Origin: Zygnema cylindricum
Taxonomy: Eukaryota; Streptophyta; Zygnematophyceae; Zygnematales; Zygnemataceae
Assembly (NCBI GenBank): GCA_037447655.1
Contig: JBBHKE010003008.1
Span: 55,001 to 118,800, forward strand
Length of the DNA: 63,800 nt
Reading direction: 5' to 3'
Position 1 is the stretch's first letter; each line of letters starts with the position of its first letter. Below the pieces are notes generated by a model. The model was not told the DNA's origin. It worked only from the letters and a program-made list of their open reading frames with translations, and searched no databases. A program made the position numbers and the translations under genes. Below, piece after piece: positions 10,552-22,409 of the stretch.

Positions 10552-11914
10552 TCACTTTTTCTGAAATTGACACAGTAATTCAGGGGAAGGTAGATCCTCC
10601 TCGTCCGAGGTACCCCGAACGGGTGGTAAAGGAGTGTTGGTCGCGAAATGGTTTACGAAGGGAAACATGGAAGACATTGTGGATATGCCACTCCTTCGGA
10701 ATATCGAACTTATAAGCCACCTCACCCACACGTGACAGAACCGTGAATGGGCGCATGAATTTCGGTGCCAATTTCTTAGATAGGGCACCCGGTAAGGACA
10801 AGTTTGCCATATTAAGGCAAACCTTATCACCCACGCTGAAAACGGTTTCGTTCCGGTGAGCGTTGGCCTGCGACTTTTGACCATCCTTTGCCAGCTGAAG
10901 CGCCTTCGCCGCCTTTTCCAGGTTCCTTTGCAGAGTTTTGGCAAAATCCAGAGCTCCCGGCGTAAGGCTGTCCGCTACTAATAAGTTTTGTGGAAGGGTG
11001 GGTTGTCGTCCATTGAGGGAGAATGGCGTAGCATTCGTGGACGAGTGCATCGCACTGTTGTACGCCACCTCGATCGTTGTTAGATGGTTCACCCAATCTG
11101 TTTGGTGCACCGAGACATAAGCCCGCAACGCCTCCTCCAAAGTCCAAGTCACCCTTTCAGTCTGACTGTCAGTTTGAGGGTGGTAAGTTGTGGACATGGC
11201 CAACCGCGTGCCACACAGCTCAAATAGGTTTTGCCAAAAATGGCTCACGAATTTCCAATCACGGTCGCTGACGATCCACTTCGGAAGTGTGTGATGGCGG
11301 AATATCTCCCGAAAGAATAAGTCTGCGACATCTCGCGCAGTGGCTGTGGTTGACGTGGGTAGGAAATGGGCCATTTTCGTCAAATAATCCACGACGACGA
11401 AGATTGAGTCATAGCCCTCCTTAGTCACCGAGAGAGCTAAGATGAAATCCATCGAGATCGCCTCCCAAGGAACAGATGGTATGGGAAGTGGTTGTAACAC
11501 ACCTTGTTCTTCTGATTCCGATTTGTTCTTATTACAGGAGTCACACGTCCGGACATACTCCGCAATGTCGCGAGTCATGTTCGGCCAGTAATACGCCTCA
11601 GCGACACGTGCGATTGTTTTATCCCGCCCAAAATGTCCACTGAGCGGCTCGTCATGACTCATGTTAAGTATCATATGACGTAATTCCGGATTTGTTGGAA
11701 CGTAAAGTCGTGTTGTCTGACTCAGTCTGTACCGCCACATATTATTGGCGATTCGGATTAATACCTTCCGTTGAATAAGTTTCTTCATCGTCTCGTCTTC
11801 GTCGTAAGCGGCCTTGATCTTACTTAGCCACTGTTCATCCACTTGCACCGTACTAGTGACTGCGGTGAGTTTCGGATCTTGCGCTGCGTCCGACACTGCG
11901 GTGTTCTTTTGCAC
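10552..11914 (-). pseudogene. Gypsy integrase of element E
   Basis: The 444-codon stretch 11914-10580 holds the HHCC zinc domain (HMILNMSH, GHFGRDKT, VRTCDSCNKNKSE) and the catalytic core: ISMDFILALS with the first Asp, IVSDRDWKFVSHFW with the second Asp, and STTYHPQTDSQTERV with the Glu. The C-terminal part has NMANLSLPGALSKKLAPKFM and a chromo-like end (EWHIHNVFHVSL). Near 10650 the frame shifts; the last residues continue in the frame that stops at 10552. Confidence 0.85.
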
Positions 11915-13419
11915 CGAGCTTACATCTACATCTTACGATGCTTGCGATCGTTGCTCTGCCACAGGCGCAGCGACTCCGGGTCTTCTCGACAGGGCATCCG
12001 TCGGGTTCGTCTTGCCCGGCCTATACTCAATGACAAGTTCCGGCTCAAAGGTTTGAAGAAACGTCATCCATCGCACTTGTTTCTTGGACAATTTTGGCTG
12101 TGTTTGCAGGTACTGTAGGGCGTGGTGATCCGTGATAACTGTGATCCGCTTCCCAAGGACGTATCATTTCGAAACATCCAGCGCATTGATGATCGCAATT
12201 GTCTCTTTTTCATGGGTGGCCCAGTTAAGCTCCGCTGCCTTTAGTTTTCGACTGTCATAGGCAATAGGTTGTAGGCCTTTTCCTTGATCCTGCATAAGGA
12301 TCGCTCCAATAGCCGTATCGCTGGCGTGTGGAATTATCGTCCAAGGTAAGTCCGGGTCGGGAACAGCTAACACAAGGGCGGTAACCAACCGCTCCTTTAA
12401 CATGTTAAAAGCTGCCCCTTGCGCCGATTTCCACTCGTAGGGCACGTGATTCTTGAGTAATTCCGTGAGTGGTGCAACGATTTTTGTAATATCTTCGACA
12501 AAACGTCGATAGTAGGAGCATAATCCCAGAAATCTCTGTAATTGCATAATATTCACCGGCTGCGGCCAATCCTTCACTGCCCTCGTTTTGTTCGGATCCA
12601 CTGCGATTCCGTCTCGGCTCACCATATAGCCCAGAAAATCAATTTTCTCCTTCAAGAAGTCACATTTACTCCTCTTTGCGTACAGCTTATTTTCCCAAAG
12701 GACTTGTAGGACCGTTTGTAGGTTCTTCATATGATCCTCCAGCGTTCGGCTATACCCCAAGATGTCGTCTAGAAAGACGATTACAAACGCATCCAGATAT
12801 TGGCGAAAGATGGAGTTCATCAGATGCATAAAAGTCGCCGGCGCATTGGTCAACCCGAACGGCATTACCAGAAACTGGAAATGGCCATACCGAGTTCTAA
12901 ACGCCGTCTTTTCCACATCCTCCTTGGCAATTCTAATATGGTGATAATAACTCCGTAAATCTATCTTCGAGAAATATTTAGCACCTCGAAGTCGATCCAA
13001 CAATTCGTCTATTTTCGGTAAAGGGTACGCATTCTTCAATGTTAAATTGTTTAGCGCTCGGTAGTCCACACACATACGAAAACCTCCATCTTTTTATTTA
13101 CGAAGAGAACGGGGGCTCCATACGGTGATTTGCTCAGTTCTATTGCTTCGGCTTCGACCAACTGCGGGAGTTGCTTTTTGAGTTCGTCCAATTCCGTGTA
13201 ACTCATCTTGTACATCCGATTAGCTGGGGGTACCGCTCCGAGAACAAAATCTATCTTGTGGTCTACTTCGCGCTTCAAAGGTAAGCCTTCGAGGAGCTTC
13301 TGGGGAAAAACATCTACGTACTCCTCGAGAAGTTTTGTCACGACTTCCGGGGCCTCTTCGGAAGTCTTTCCTGTGTCGTCACTTTCTTTTGAGTCAAAGT
13401 CGGGGTCCTTTTTCTCCAT
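11915..13419 (-). pseudogene. Gypsy reverse transcriptase and RNase H of element E
   Basis: The frame 13419-13051 carries the reverse transcriptase start ([37 protein letters not shown]). A shift near 13075 leads to 303 codons with [14 protein letters not shown], the fingers and palm, the catalytic [11 protein letters not shown] and the RNase H start ([17 protein letters not shown]). A TGA at 12164 and a TAA near 11940 interrupt the rest of RNase H (ITDHHALQYLQTQPKLS, EYRPGKTNPTDALSRRP), which stays in the same frame as integrase. Confidence 0.85.
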
Positions 13420-14890
13420 TCCTCCGGAATCTCCTCCGTCGCCTCCTCCATGGGCTGGACGACCGCTACACCAATAATTTCCCTTTTTTTAAGTGACCTT
13501 TTAAGCTGTAACGCCGAAAGTAGGCGTCCCTCTTCCGCTCTTTTACTAGCCGCTCCCGCTTTTACCTCAAAGTCTTCTTCACCCTTCTTCACTCTCATGG
13601 CCCCACTTCTCCAATCGATCGTCGGATTCCATTTTTGTAGCCACGGCTTCCCCAAGATTACCTCATGGTCTCCAATAGGTAATACATGAAGAGTGTCTTA
13701 CCATCGGAATTTTCCGATTCCGACGCGTAACCTGGGAGTACGATGGGTAATGGATAAGGAACTTCCGTCGGCTAATTGTACCGACTGATGATCTTTAAGC
13801 ACCACGAGAGGAAGTTTCATCATTTTCACCTTCGCCTCGTTGATGAAATTTCTCGATGCTCCAGAGTCCACCGTGAAACTAGTTGCGCTCACTCCGATTT
13901 GACCCCGAAATATCAAAGGGTCTCCTCCTTCACCGGCTAACCTCATGACGTTAAGTTTCCCCTTTCCTAGATTTTTCCGTTTTGGACATTCTCGGGCCAT
14001 ATGGTCCGAGGAACCGCATTAGAAGCATAAGCCATTTTGCCTCCTCCGTTGGAGCTCCTCGGGGGACAAATTGTTGGCCTTGGTCTTGATAGTTTTCTTC
14101 TTTTTCGGCAGCACGTTGACCACCTCCTTATCCTCATCAATTGCTCCGTGCTCCATGGGAGTTGGACCATCTTCTTGTCGACCCCTCCGCTGTTGCTCGA
14201 CCCATAATGATAAGGTCTACGGAAGGTGAAGTCGACTGAATCGGTCCGCTCAGCAAACTGAATGATTGCCGAGAGACTAGGAGTTGTTCTTTCTCGAGCA
14301 AGCCATTGTTCCACATCCCTACAAATGGATGATTTAAGCCCCTTCACGTAGCGATCCACAGCTCCATCCTCCGTCATCGTAGGTATTTGAACCTTGCACT
14401 CCAAAAACCGCTGCGTAAACTTTAACAACGAAGCTCGTTGCTTCAACACTGCGATCTTATCTCTTGCAGCCTTGACCGTATTGACAGGATGCCTAGCGTC
14501 ACGAAGGAATTGAATGAAGATAGCCTAAACGGTCAGTATATCATCATTCTCCACCAATGTCCTCCACCATGCTCCCGCTGCCCCTTTAAGAAGACCACCC
14601 GCGTACTGAATCTTCTCACGGTCCGATAGGCTTGGAAAATTCTCGAGATAATTCGCAACAGAGAATAGCCACGTGTCCATGTTCTTAAGCCTTGCAGGGT
14701 CGAACTTGTCGGAAAGTCTTAATTTCGGTCTCCTGTAGTCCCTCTCCATGCCTCCATGAGGTCACTCACCAAGACGATATTCCAAAGCTGCGACGGTGTT
14801 GCTCAACTGCGCGTTCTGTAATCTAATGCTTTCTAACTCTTTGAGAACTTGCGCTAACATTTCTGTAGTGGATACGTCGTGTTCGTCCAT
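13420..14890 (-). pseudogene. Gypsy gag and protease of element E
   Basis: The start ATG at 14890 lies just after the primer site (MDEHDVSTTEMLAQVLKELE, coiled-coil like). An in-frame stop follows, then the capsid begins (MERDYRRPKLRLSDKFDPAR, GAAGAWWRTLVE). The zinc knuckle near 13985-14030 reads CF-stop-CGSSDHMAREC, with a TAA inside the CCHC box. Protease follows with FTVDSGASRNFI. Further frame changes occur near 14000-14450 and 13420-13650. Confidence 0.8.
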
Positions 14891-14911
14891 GCTCTCGAGT
14901 CACGGGGAATA

Positions 14912-14923
14912 GCTCCGATACCA
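14912..14923 (-). promoter_or_regulatory. Primer binding site of element E
   Basis: TGGTATCGGAGC on the minus strand, one base inside the 5' LTR end. It differs at one base from TGGTATCAGAGC, the usual plant LTR-element primer site complementary to the 3' end of initiator tRNA. Confidence 0.7.
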
Positions 14924-14924
14924 G

Positions 14925-15407
14925 TGTAAAAGGGACATAAATAACCACCACAATACACAGCGGAAAGTTCCAAGGATCTTCTCGTAGCATCAATAGGAGC
15001 ACACAGCAATGACAAACAAAGTTGCGCTTTATTACTCGGGAGAGGATTACAAAATTCACCGCTCGCTGTGAATGTCTACTCAAAGAGTGTCTTGTTGACT
15101 AGGCCTACTTCACTGTTTAAACTAACTAGCTGGTAGTCAACCTAGTACTGTACAACTGTACACGTGGACCTTCACGGTCACCCGAGACAAATCTCAAAAT
15201 ATCCTTCTAGAACAATACCGTTCTATCTACATTCCGCGGCGTTGCTAAACTGCTAAGCTGCGTTGCTCTGCTGCGCTGCTATGCTGCTACGCTACTAAGT
15301 AGCTACGTCGCTAAGTTGCTACGCTGCTATGTTGCGCTGCTCTGACACCGCAACTATAGCAGCCTAGTTGCTAGCTACTAAGTACCCAACTCTGTAACCC
15401 TGTTACA
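14925..15407 (-). repeat. 5' LTR of gypsy element E
   Basis: 483 bp with TG...CA ends (minus strand TGTAACAGGG to TTTTACA). The part at 15237-15350 is a degenerate tandem array of GCTGC/GCTACG words in the presumed U3. No matching copy is found at the other end of the element. Confidence 0.8.
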
Positions 15408-17325
15408 CCTCCCATCCTTCCTCTCCTCTCTCGTTTTTCTTTCCCCCCTCTCCCACCTTTGTTCTTCACTCTCACCCTCACTTTATCCTTCCCTTATCAC
15501 CCCATCCTCCCTTCTTTCCTCATCTTTCCTTCTCTTACCCTCACTCAACTGCCTCATCTCTCACTCCCCCCCTCCCTCGCCCCTCTCCCTTCATCCCTTC
15601 TGCAAATCTATGAGCCACTCTTCTACTCCCTTCCTCTCTCCTTTCCAATCTTCCTCTTCCCTTCTTCCTCTCGCTCGCTCCCTTTTTCCTTCTCATCCCT
15701 CCAACTCTCCTCCCTCTCCCTTCATTTCCCTTCATAACTCCTCCCTTACACCCTTTTTCCCTCTCTTCTTGCACTACCTGGCGGGAGGGAGAAGGGAGAA
15801 GAGGAGGGGTGCGAGGAAGAGAGTGACAAAGAGACCAAGGAGGAGAGGTATAGAGCCTCCACTCGTTCTCTCCATTTCTCCCTCCTCCCTTTTTCCTCTA
15901 TCCTCCCTCTCCATCCTACCCCTCCCTCCCCCCAATGGATTTTTTTCCTTCTTTTGCTCTTCCTCTTCCTACCTCACCACTGAATCCTTTCCCCCTGACA
16001 CTCCTCCCCTCTCCTCCTCTCCTCTTTCCCCTCCCTATCATCCTTTCCTCCCTCACCATGTCCTTTGTCCCTCTTTTTCTAAGACACGCTCTCTTCTCTC
16101 CTCCCTCCCTCAATTCCGATCCCTCCCCCCACCCCTTACCTCCATCCTCCTTCCCTCAATCCCTTCTCACTCCTACCTCACGCTCTCAATCTCTCTCTCC
16201 TATTTTCTCACCCTTCACTCTCTCAACCAATAGCTCGCCCTCCCTCCCTTCCTCCCCTCCTTCCTCTCCTTCTCTCTCCTTCTTAACTCTCTCAATCCCT
16301 CCATTTCATCTTCTCCATCTCCCCCTTTCCTTTTGCCTCTATCCTTTCTCCCTTTATCCCTCCCTCCCAACATCCCTCTCTTCCCTTCTCTCCCTTTCTC
16401 CTTCTCCTCCTCCCCTCCTCCCTTCATCCCTCCCCTCATGTCTTCCTTTCTCACTCCTTTCCCCCTCCCTCTTTCCTTCCTTTTCCTCCATTCCTCTCGT
16501 TCTCTCTCCCTTCCCTTCCCCGTTACTCCCACCCTCCCCGCTCCGACATCCTTACGACCTATCTCCACCCTCATCCCTCTTCCCTCCTTCCCTCCTACCC
16601 ACCTTCCCCCCCACATCCTTCCTCCACCTTTCTCTCCCTCCCCCTTGCCTCCTGCTCCTCCACCCCTTTTCTCCTCACATCTTTTCCCTCTCCCTCCCCC
16701 TCCCCCCCCCCTCCCCTCACATCCCTCCCCCTCCCCCTCCCCCTCCCTCCTCCCTCACCTCTCCTCTTCAACTCCTCCTTCCTGGCTCCTCCCTACTTCC
16801 TCTTATCCTCTCTTCTCTCTCCTCTCGCTTCTCTCCTCTCCCCCACTCACCTCCCGCCTCCCCTCCTCTCCTGCTTCCCTCCTCCCCTCCACTCCTCCCC
16901 GTCTTCCCGCATCCCGCCTCCCCACCTCGCCTCCTCTCTCCTCCCTCCTTCCCCCCTTTCCTGCCTCCCCTTTCCTCCGCCTCCCCTCTTTCCCTCCTCC
17001 TCCCTTTCCCTCCTCCTCCCCTCCTCTCCTCCTCCCTCCTCCCTCCTCCCTCCTCCCTCCCCCGTCCCTTCACGTTTTCTCTTGTTTACCTTCCCTCCTC
17101 CGCTCTCTCTCTCTCTCCTTCCCATCCAGCCCTTAAAAACCCTAAATCCTCCTCCCCCGTCCCTTCTCGTTTTCTCTTGTTTACTTTCCCTCCGCTCTCT
17201 CTCTCTCCTTCCCATCCAGCCCTTAAAAACCCCAAATCCTCCTTCTCCCCTTCTCCCTCCCTTTTCCCCTTCTCTCTTCCGTGCGCACTCTCCGTCTCTC
17301 TTCAGTTTAGGTTTTCTTCCAGTTT
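15408..17325 (+). repeat. Polypyrimidine tract, about 1.9 kb
   Basis: The plus strand is almost only C and T (CTCCCT, CCTTC, TCTCC words without a fixed period). One short flip to purines occurs at about 15780-15855. Long open frames here on both strands translate to Ser/Pro/Leu or Arg/Gly/Glu runs and are not genes. It begins directly after the gypsy LTR. Confidence 0.9.
17061..17245 (+). repeat. Tandem duplication of about 92 bp
   Basis: 17061-17155 and 17156-17245 share CCCGTCCCTT, GTTTTCTCTTGTTTAC and CATCCAGCCCTTAAAAACCC with few differences, mainly small indels in the CT runs. Confidence 0.85.
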
Positions 17326-17330
17326 CCTTC

Positions 17331-17372
17331 CAGTTTCAGTTTCAGTTTCAGTTTCAGTTTCAGTTTCAGTTT
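17331..17372 (+). repeat. (CAGTTT)n microsatellite
   Basis: About seven uninterrupted CAGTTT hexamers, ending the polypyrimidine tract. A T-rich stretch and TTTTGTTTTAG (about 17540-17552) follow, which could be a 3' splice site; no convincing exon was recognised after it. Confidence 0.9.
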
Positions 17373-20300
17373 TTGCTCCTGTTGGTCTACTTTGCGCAAG
17401 TGAGTCACTCCCTTTCTCGTCCGTACATCCGTACACATGTCCTTTGGCCCAAGGTTGAACTTTGGTTCATAATAACGACAGGCTCATAACAACCATATCT
17501 TTGTATTTTGTTTTTTCTATTTTTAACTTTTATTTTGTTTTTTTTGTTTTAGGGTAGCGAGTTTTCAGTACGGCAAATGGTACGGAAAACTGGTACGGAC
17601 AAGCTGACGTCAATGAAATTGTACTCTCTGCAAATGGCAGCAATTGGCCAGATTGTCGCGGTTGGTGACAGCTGTCCAGCCTCGAAAAAGCTGACAGTAC
17701 TGTACTGTACCGTACTGTACTGTAGTGGTTCGTGTACTTTTTGTCTTTTCTATGAGGAAAGGCTTCATCCGGTGCGGTCCTATTCAGGAGAATATCCAAA
17801 CGGTTCCCATTATATGTACGGTTTATGTACTTTTCTTAGTGTTTTCGTACGAAAAACGGAGTTTATGAGCTGTGCAGCAGTGAACGAAGATAAAAAGACA
17901 AATTCATAAAAGCCAAATGGAGCTTTCAAATTGGGTAACGTACAAAAATATTTTAACTACAGTAGTTCTCATGTCGTACAATAAACATTAAAACCTCGAG
18001 AAAATAAATTAATAATGGCATATTTGTACAGCACCTCTCGAGACTTTTTATAAAGTTACCGCAACTCCGAGCGTACTGTACTGTACTGTATTTTTTCTCC
18101 ATTTTAAAGTGTAAATTTAATGCTAACGGACAATTCTATGTCGGATATTTGCTGACTGTCACATTCCCAAACCACAATTGTGCACGCGTCGTACGGATGT
18201 ACGTATATTCCGGAATCAGCGGGAACAAGAGCCAGAAGTGGACAAACGCACAAATCGCGCGCCTCGCTAAAGTGGCTGAGCCGTAGGGTTGACAGAGAAA
18301 AGCCTTATTAAATCGGTTTGTCGTTTAATGTCGTTTAGTGAAATTCTAAAGATGCTAGCTTGTCGTTTATGAGAGATGGAAATTGTCGGTTTTGCATTAC
18401 CCCGCAATGTCCACCATTCCACCCCCTCGGCCTGAAAACCAATAGGAATCCAGCCTAGGTCAACGGATTTAATGCTGTTCCCAGGTAAAATTTTAAATCC
18501 GGGAAATATAAGCGAAGAAAATTGCAGCTGTACGAAATGCTTATTTACATAGTTACATGCAGGGAAATAGCGTGCGATCGCACTAAATCTTTTGCTGGTG
18601 TTTCGTGGCTGAGCAATATGTGTTTAGTGCGCTGCAACGTCGACCAATTAAAAAAAGTAAAGATACCAACGGATGCGCCATGGAATCAATTAATTTAAAA
18701 TTTCTACGATCGCGATGCAAAGTTCCAAAATATGTTTACCATTTGCGAAATTCGAACCCTGGTTAACGCTTTTTCTTTGGTGGAATTGTGAAATGTGACG
18801 GGGAGATGGCACCAAAATCCTAACAAAGTTACAAAGAGTGACAACAATAACAATGGCATGTAGACATTTTGTTTATAGTGCAAAAATAAGTTTCAATCTT
18901 CAAGAAGTTTTGGAAGGCAAATCGTTATTTAAAAAATCAACTTATATGGTATAACGTTTAAACACATCTTCGACCAATAGTCGATTTAGGGGGCTACTGC
19001 TTATAACCAGCACAACATAAATGTTTGCAAATCAAAAATCATTTTCTAACGAATTTAAAAACATATTGAACTTGTTTTAAGTTTGATAGGGTGCAAATTA
19101 TGGATAGTTTACAAATGGGACCGGATTGCTTATAATACTTTTGAGGTTAACTTAATATTGGACAATTTGATGAATTTCAAGTTGAATATATCCAAGAGAG
19201 TAATCCACAATAATGATTTTTTATTTATTTATCAAATAAGTGCCACTAGGTAATAAAAACTAGTTGAATACGTGTTTTGGAGTTATATGATAAATAAATG
19301 TGTTACACTGTCGAGACTCTAAGTGTTAAGTGTCACGATGATAAATTCAACATTTTTTCTTACGCTTTTCTAAAATTTAAAACGTAATACAAAGAAACAC
19401 ATTTAATTTTTTCACTTGTACAAAGGAAAAGACTAGTATTTATTTTTAATGTAGTCGGTATTTGTTAACCGTTTTACCTTCGGTTTTTCCAAGCCCCCTA
19501 CATATTTTAATTTTTACTTGTCAGTCGATAGGTCATTTCTAAAGCAAAATGTGACAAAGGGTTAGATCAGGCAATGCTAATGTTCTGATTTTATTTTATA
19601 AGTTTCTACCAGTTCTTGGTTCAAAATGACACCCCGAAAAGCATAAAATGTTAGCGACCAGTTTGAACCATTTGACCCCTATTCTAAACCATTTTCAAAG
19701 GTTAACTCATAAGTTAGAACAGGTCCTTTTAGGTGTATCCTATTATTTGGCAGCATATTTTATTTATTTTCCTATCTTTCATTGTTGTTAACTTGTTATT
19801 GTTATTAACTTGCTATTATATATTGGCTATTATTGGTATCTTTATGTTTTTGGCCAGAAAAAATGGATTTAAATTCGTCAAAAAGTACACATACATTACT
19901 TTCCGTACTCCGTACAATCGTAATGATACGGATCAGTACATAATTGTACGGGCATACTGGCAGTTTGTAGTCGTGCAAAGGTGGAAGCTGAGACGCCGTT
20001 TTAAACCAGTGTAAAAACGGGTTTCTACTGTACTATCATAGTTAAAACAGTAAAACCGTTCTTAACAACGCTGTTCCTATTCTGCGAAAATAATCTGTAA
20101 AGGTTATGATTACAAGCGCCATTGAATTTAATTTTCTGTGAATGATGCAATCGGATAGATCGTATTTTTGCATTAAAATAATATTTTATTTAAATTCCCC
20201 TTTGTCGTTTTGAAAGAATTGTCGGATAGAGAGCATTTTTGCAGCGTCAGCTTGTCCACAAGAATCCAAATCGTTCCCAAATCGCTGATCCCATCGTAAC

Positions 20301-21597
20301 CATAAAATTAAAAGAAGACAAAAGCAAAAATGGGTTGAAATAAAATAAAATAACGTGCGGCAGCCTTCGTTTGACTAATGGTTGTCTGAAAACAACTTTT
20401 TAAGTGGTTAAAAAATGCCGCTTCTTTTCTAATACGCCAAACTGTACAGCACACCGGACTTTCCGGAAAAAATAAAATAAAACTTTCAGATCATTGGTTG
20501 TCTTTTAGGATTTCTGTTTTTTTATGCGTTAATTCCCTGCTTTGCCTCTTTTTAAAACTTTAACGTTTAGTGTCATTAACGGAGCGTGGCAGGTCTAGTC
20601 TGACCCGATCGGATTATTCGGTTACTTTCTGTCTTTCCCAAATACTGACAAAAAAGCGCGTCCAGACGCGCTTTTGACGGTGCCAGCTGACGGAAAAACT
20701 TGTCTGATGTGAGTAAACTGGTTTTAGGTCCCGCAAAAATACAAAAGGCTAGTCCGTACACCTGTGCACCCACTACAGGTCATTCCGTGAAGTACATCGA
20801 GACTGGATTCTTGAGGAAATTCCAAATCCTACAGTCGACTCTTCTACGACAATTTCATTGGCTGAATAGTACACGCTTACCCCAGCTATGTCCCTGCCCC
20901 TAAAAAAGACAAAAATTACATCCAGTCCTTAGAAATATATCCAAAACTTTGGGGCATGGCAACGTACGAATTTGTCGTACATTTTTTTTTTTATTGTTTT
21001 GCTGTCTTATCGGCATAATGGTACCATGCAAGGCGAAAAAATACGTCAATCATGAAAGTTTTATTTGCGTATCGGAGTGCCACGTCTCTTGAAAGAGCAC
21101 ATAATTTCGCCACGTAGCCAAATTGTTGTAATTGAAACAAATAGAAATACGACGCGTCGTGATATCCACGTGGCAAAAAATTGTCCGACCGCGTCTTCAC
21201 AATACTATCCGCGGAAATTTATTCACAGGGAGCCGCCGGGAGGCCACACCGTGTATCAATATTTTGATTTTAGTACGCTAACAGCCCATATTCACTGTAC
21301 GGTCGTACGGAAAATTACTGTACTTGATAGAGTACAAGACGGACCGTGACTTTGTCGGGGACCCAGCGTATTTCGGCACTGTTAGCTTCTTTTTGTTTTT
21401 AAACTTCCTAACCCGTCACTGTTATTTTTTTTTTGTTTTTTATCTTCCTGACCCTCACTGTTAGCTTTTTTTTGTTTTTTATCTTCCTGACCGCGTACGA
21501 AATTTCGTGATTCTGACCGCAAATCACGATTCTTCGGAACTGGAATAAAAAAAAGGTCAGTATCCCGATTTGAAATGTTTAAATAACAATTTTATGG
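17373..21597. other. AT-rich intergenic DNA with GTAC-type words
   Basis: No gene recognised. The longest open frame (17577-17909, 110 codons, +) has no recognisable motif and includes a stretch made of the CTGTACTGTAC repeat (about 17698-17722). The words GTACGG, CGTAC and TTTGTCGTTT recur throughout, often in inverted pairs. No tRNA or rRNA was seen. Confidence 0.5.
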
Positions 21598-21725
21598 TTT
21601 GGCTCCATTGGGACCAAACACGCCTCATTAATTCCTATTTCTATTTTTTTTGCCTGTTTTCTTTTAGGGGGCCGTTTTGGCACTATCCAACGACTGCTGA
21701 TTACTTTTAATGAACCATATCATTA
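21598..21725 (+). repeat. Dispersed 128-bp repeat, copy 1
   Basis: Starts TTTGGCTCCATTGGGACC and ends TGAACCATATCAT. It is about 95% identical to 22281-22409 in the same orientation. It contains a T-rich run ending TTTTCTTTTAG, like a 3' splice site, followed by a CG-rich word. Confidence 0.85.
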
Positions 21726-22280
21726 TTGCTGCATTCACACTAGAAACGGATGGTGAATGAGATGACGAAATGAATGCTCCCGTACCATTCATTTCGCAAA
21801 AAACCAAAAAACAGAGGCGCCAAACAGGTCGACCGCTCGGCTGTCAACCATTTTGGAGCGTAGCGACAGACAAAATATACTTTTTGGAGCGTAGCGACGG
21901 ACAAAACATACGGTCAAGTGCGTCAAAATTTTACAACTGTGGTAAGTCATCTTCTTTTCCGGAAACCCTTTTCGGAATGCAGAATTTCGACTTTGAAGAA
22001 AAATGAAGTCGTATCCCGATTGAATGATCCGTACTGTAACTAATTTTTTTAAATGATGACCCATTATCAAATAACCAATCAAAATCATCTAAAACTATGT
22101 TTGTTTGTTGGTTTTTTTTTTTGAACCGTCCCTTTTAGTTTGGATGTCTCGGCCGGTCACCGTGGAAAAAATATATGTTATGAAAAACGATGGATTGGTA
22201 CGGACGGATTTGAGTCGTCGGCAGTGGCACCTACTTGTACGGCAACATGAATCACATCGCGACGTTTTTGTTGACGTCAG

Positions 22281-22409
22281 TTTGGCTCCATTGGGACCAA
22301 ACACGCCTCATTAATCCCTATTTCTATTTTTTTTGCCTGTTTTCTTCTAGGGGCCCGTTTTGGCACTAACCAACGACTGCTGATTACTTTTAATGAACCA
22401 TATCATAAT
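22281..22409 (+). repeat. Dispersed 128-bp repeat, copy 2
   Basis: Direct copy of 21598-21725, about 0.68 kb downstream. The flanking sequences differ, so this is not a simple tandem unit. Confidence 0.85.

Larger units (their letters stand above)
10421..15407 (-). mobile_element. Ty3/gypsy element E, reverse orientation, 3' LTR missing
   Basis: Right to left: 5' LTR (15407-14925), primer site, gag, protease, reverse transcriptase, RNase H, integrase. This pol order (integrase last) is the gypsy order. The sequence downstream of integrase passes directly into element D at about 10420 without an LTR, so the 3' LTR was deleted. The element has several stops and frameshifts. Confidence 0.9.

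Noticed and set aside
17331-17372. CAGTTT array as a telomere-type repeat
   Set aside because: The unit does not match a known telomere motif and only about seven copies occur inside a CT tract.
15935-17458. 507-codon open frame on the plus strand
   Set aside because: It is a translation of a C/T tract (Ser/Pro/Leu/Phe only); all frames without stops there reflect the absence of A and G, not coding.
17577-17909. 110-codon open frame
   Set aside because: No motif, contains the CTGTAC repeat, no supporting exon partners; kept only as part of the intergenic description.
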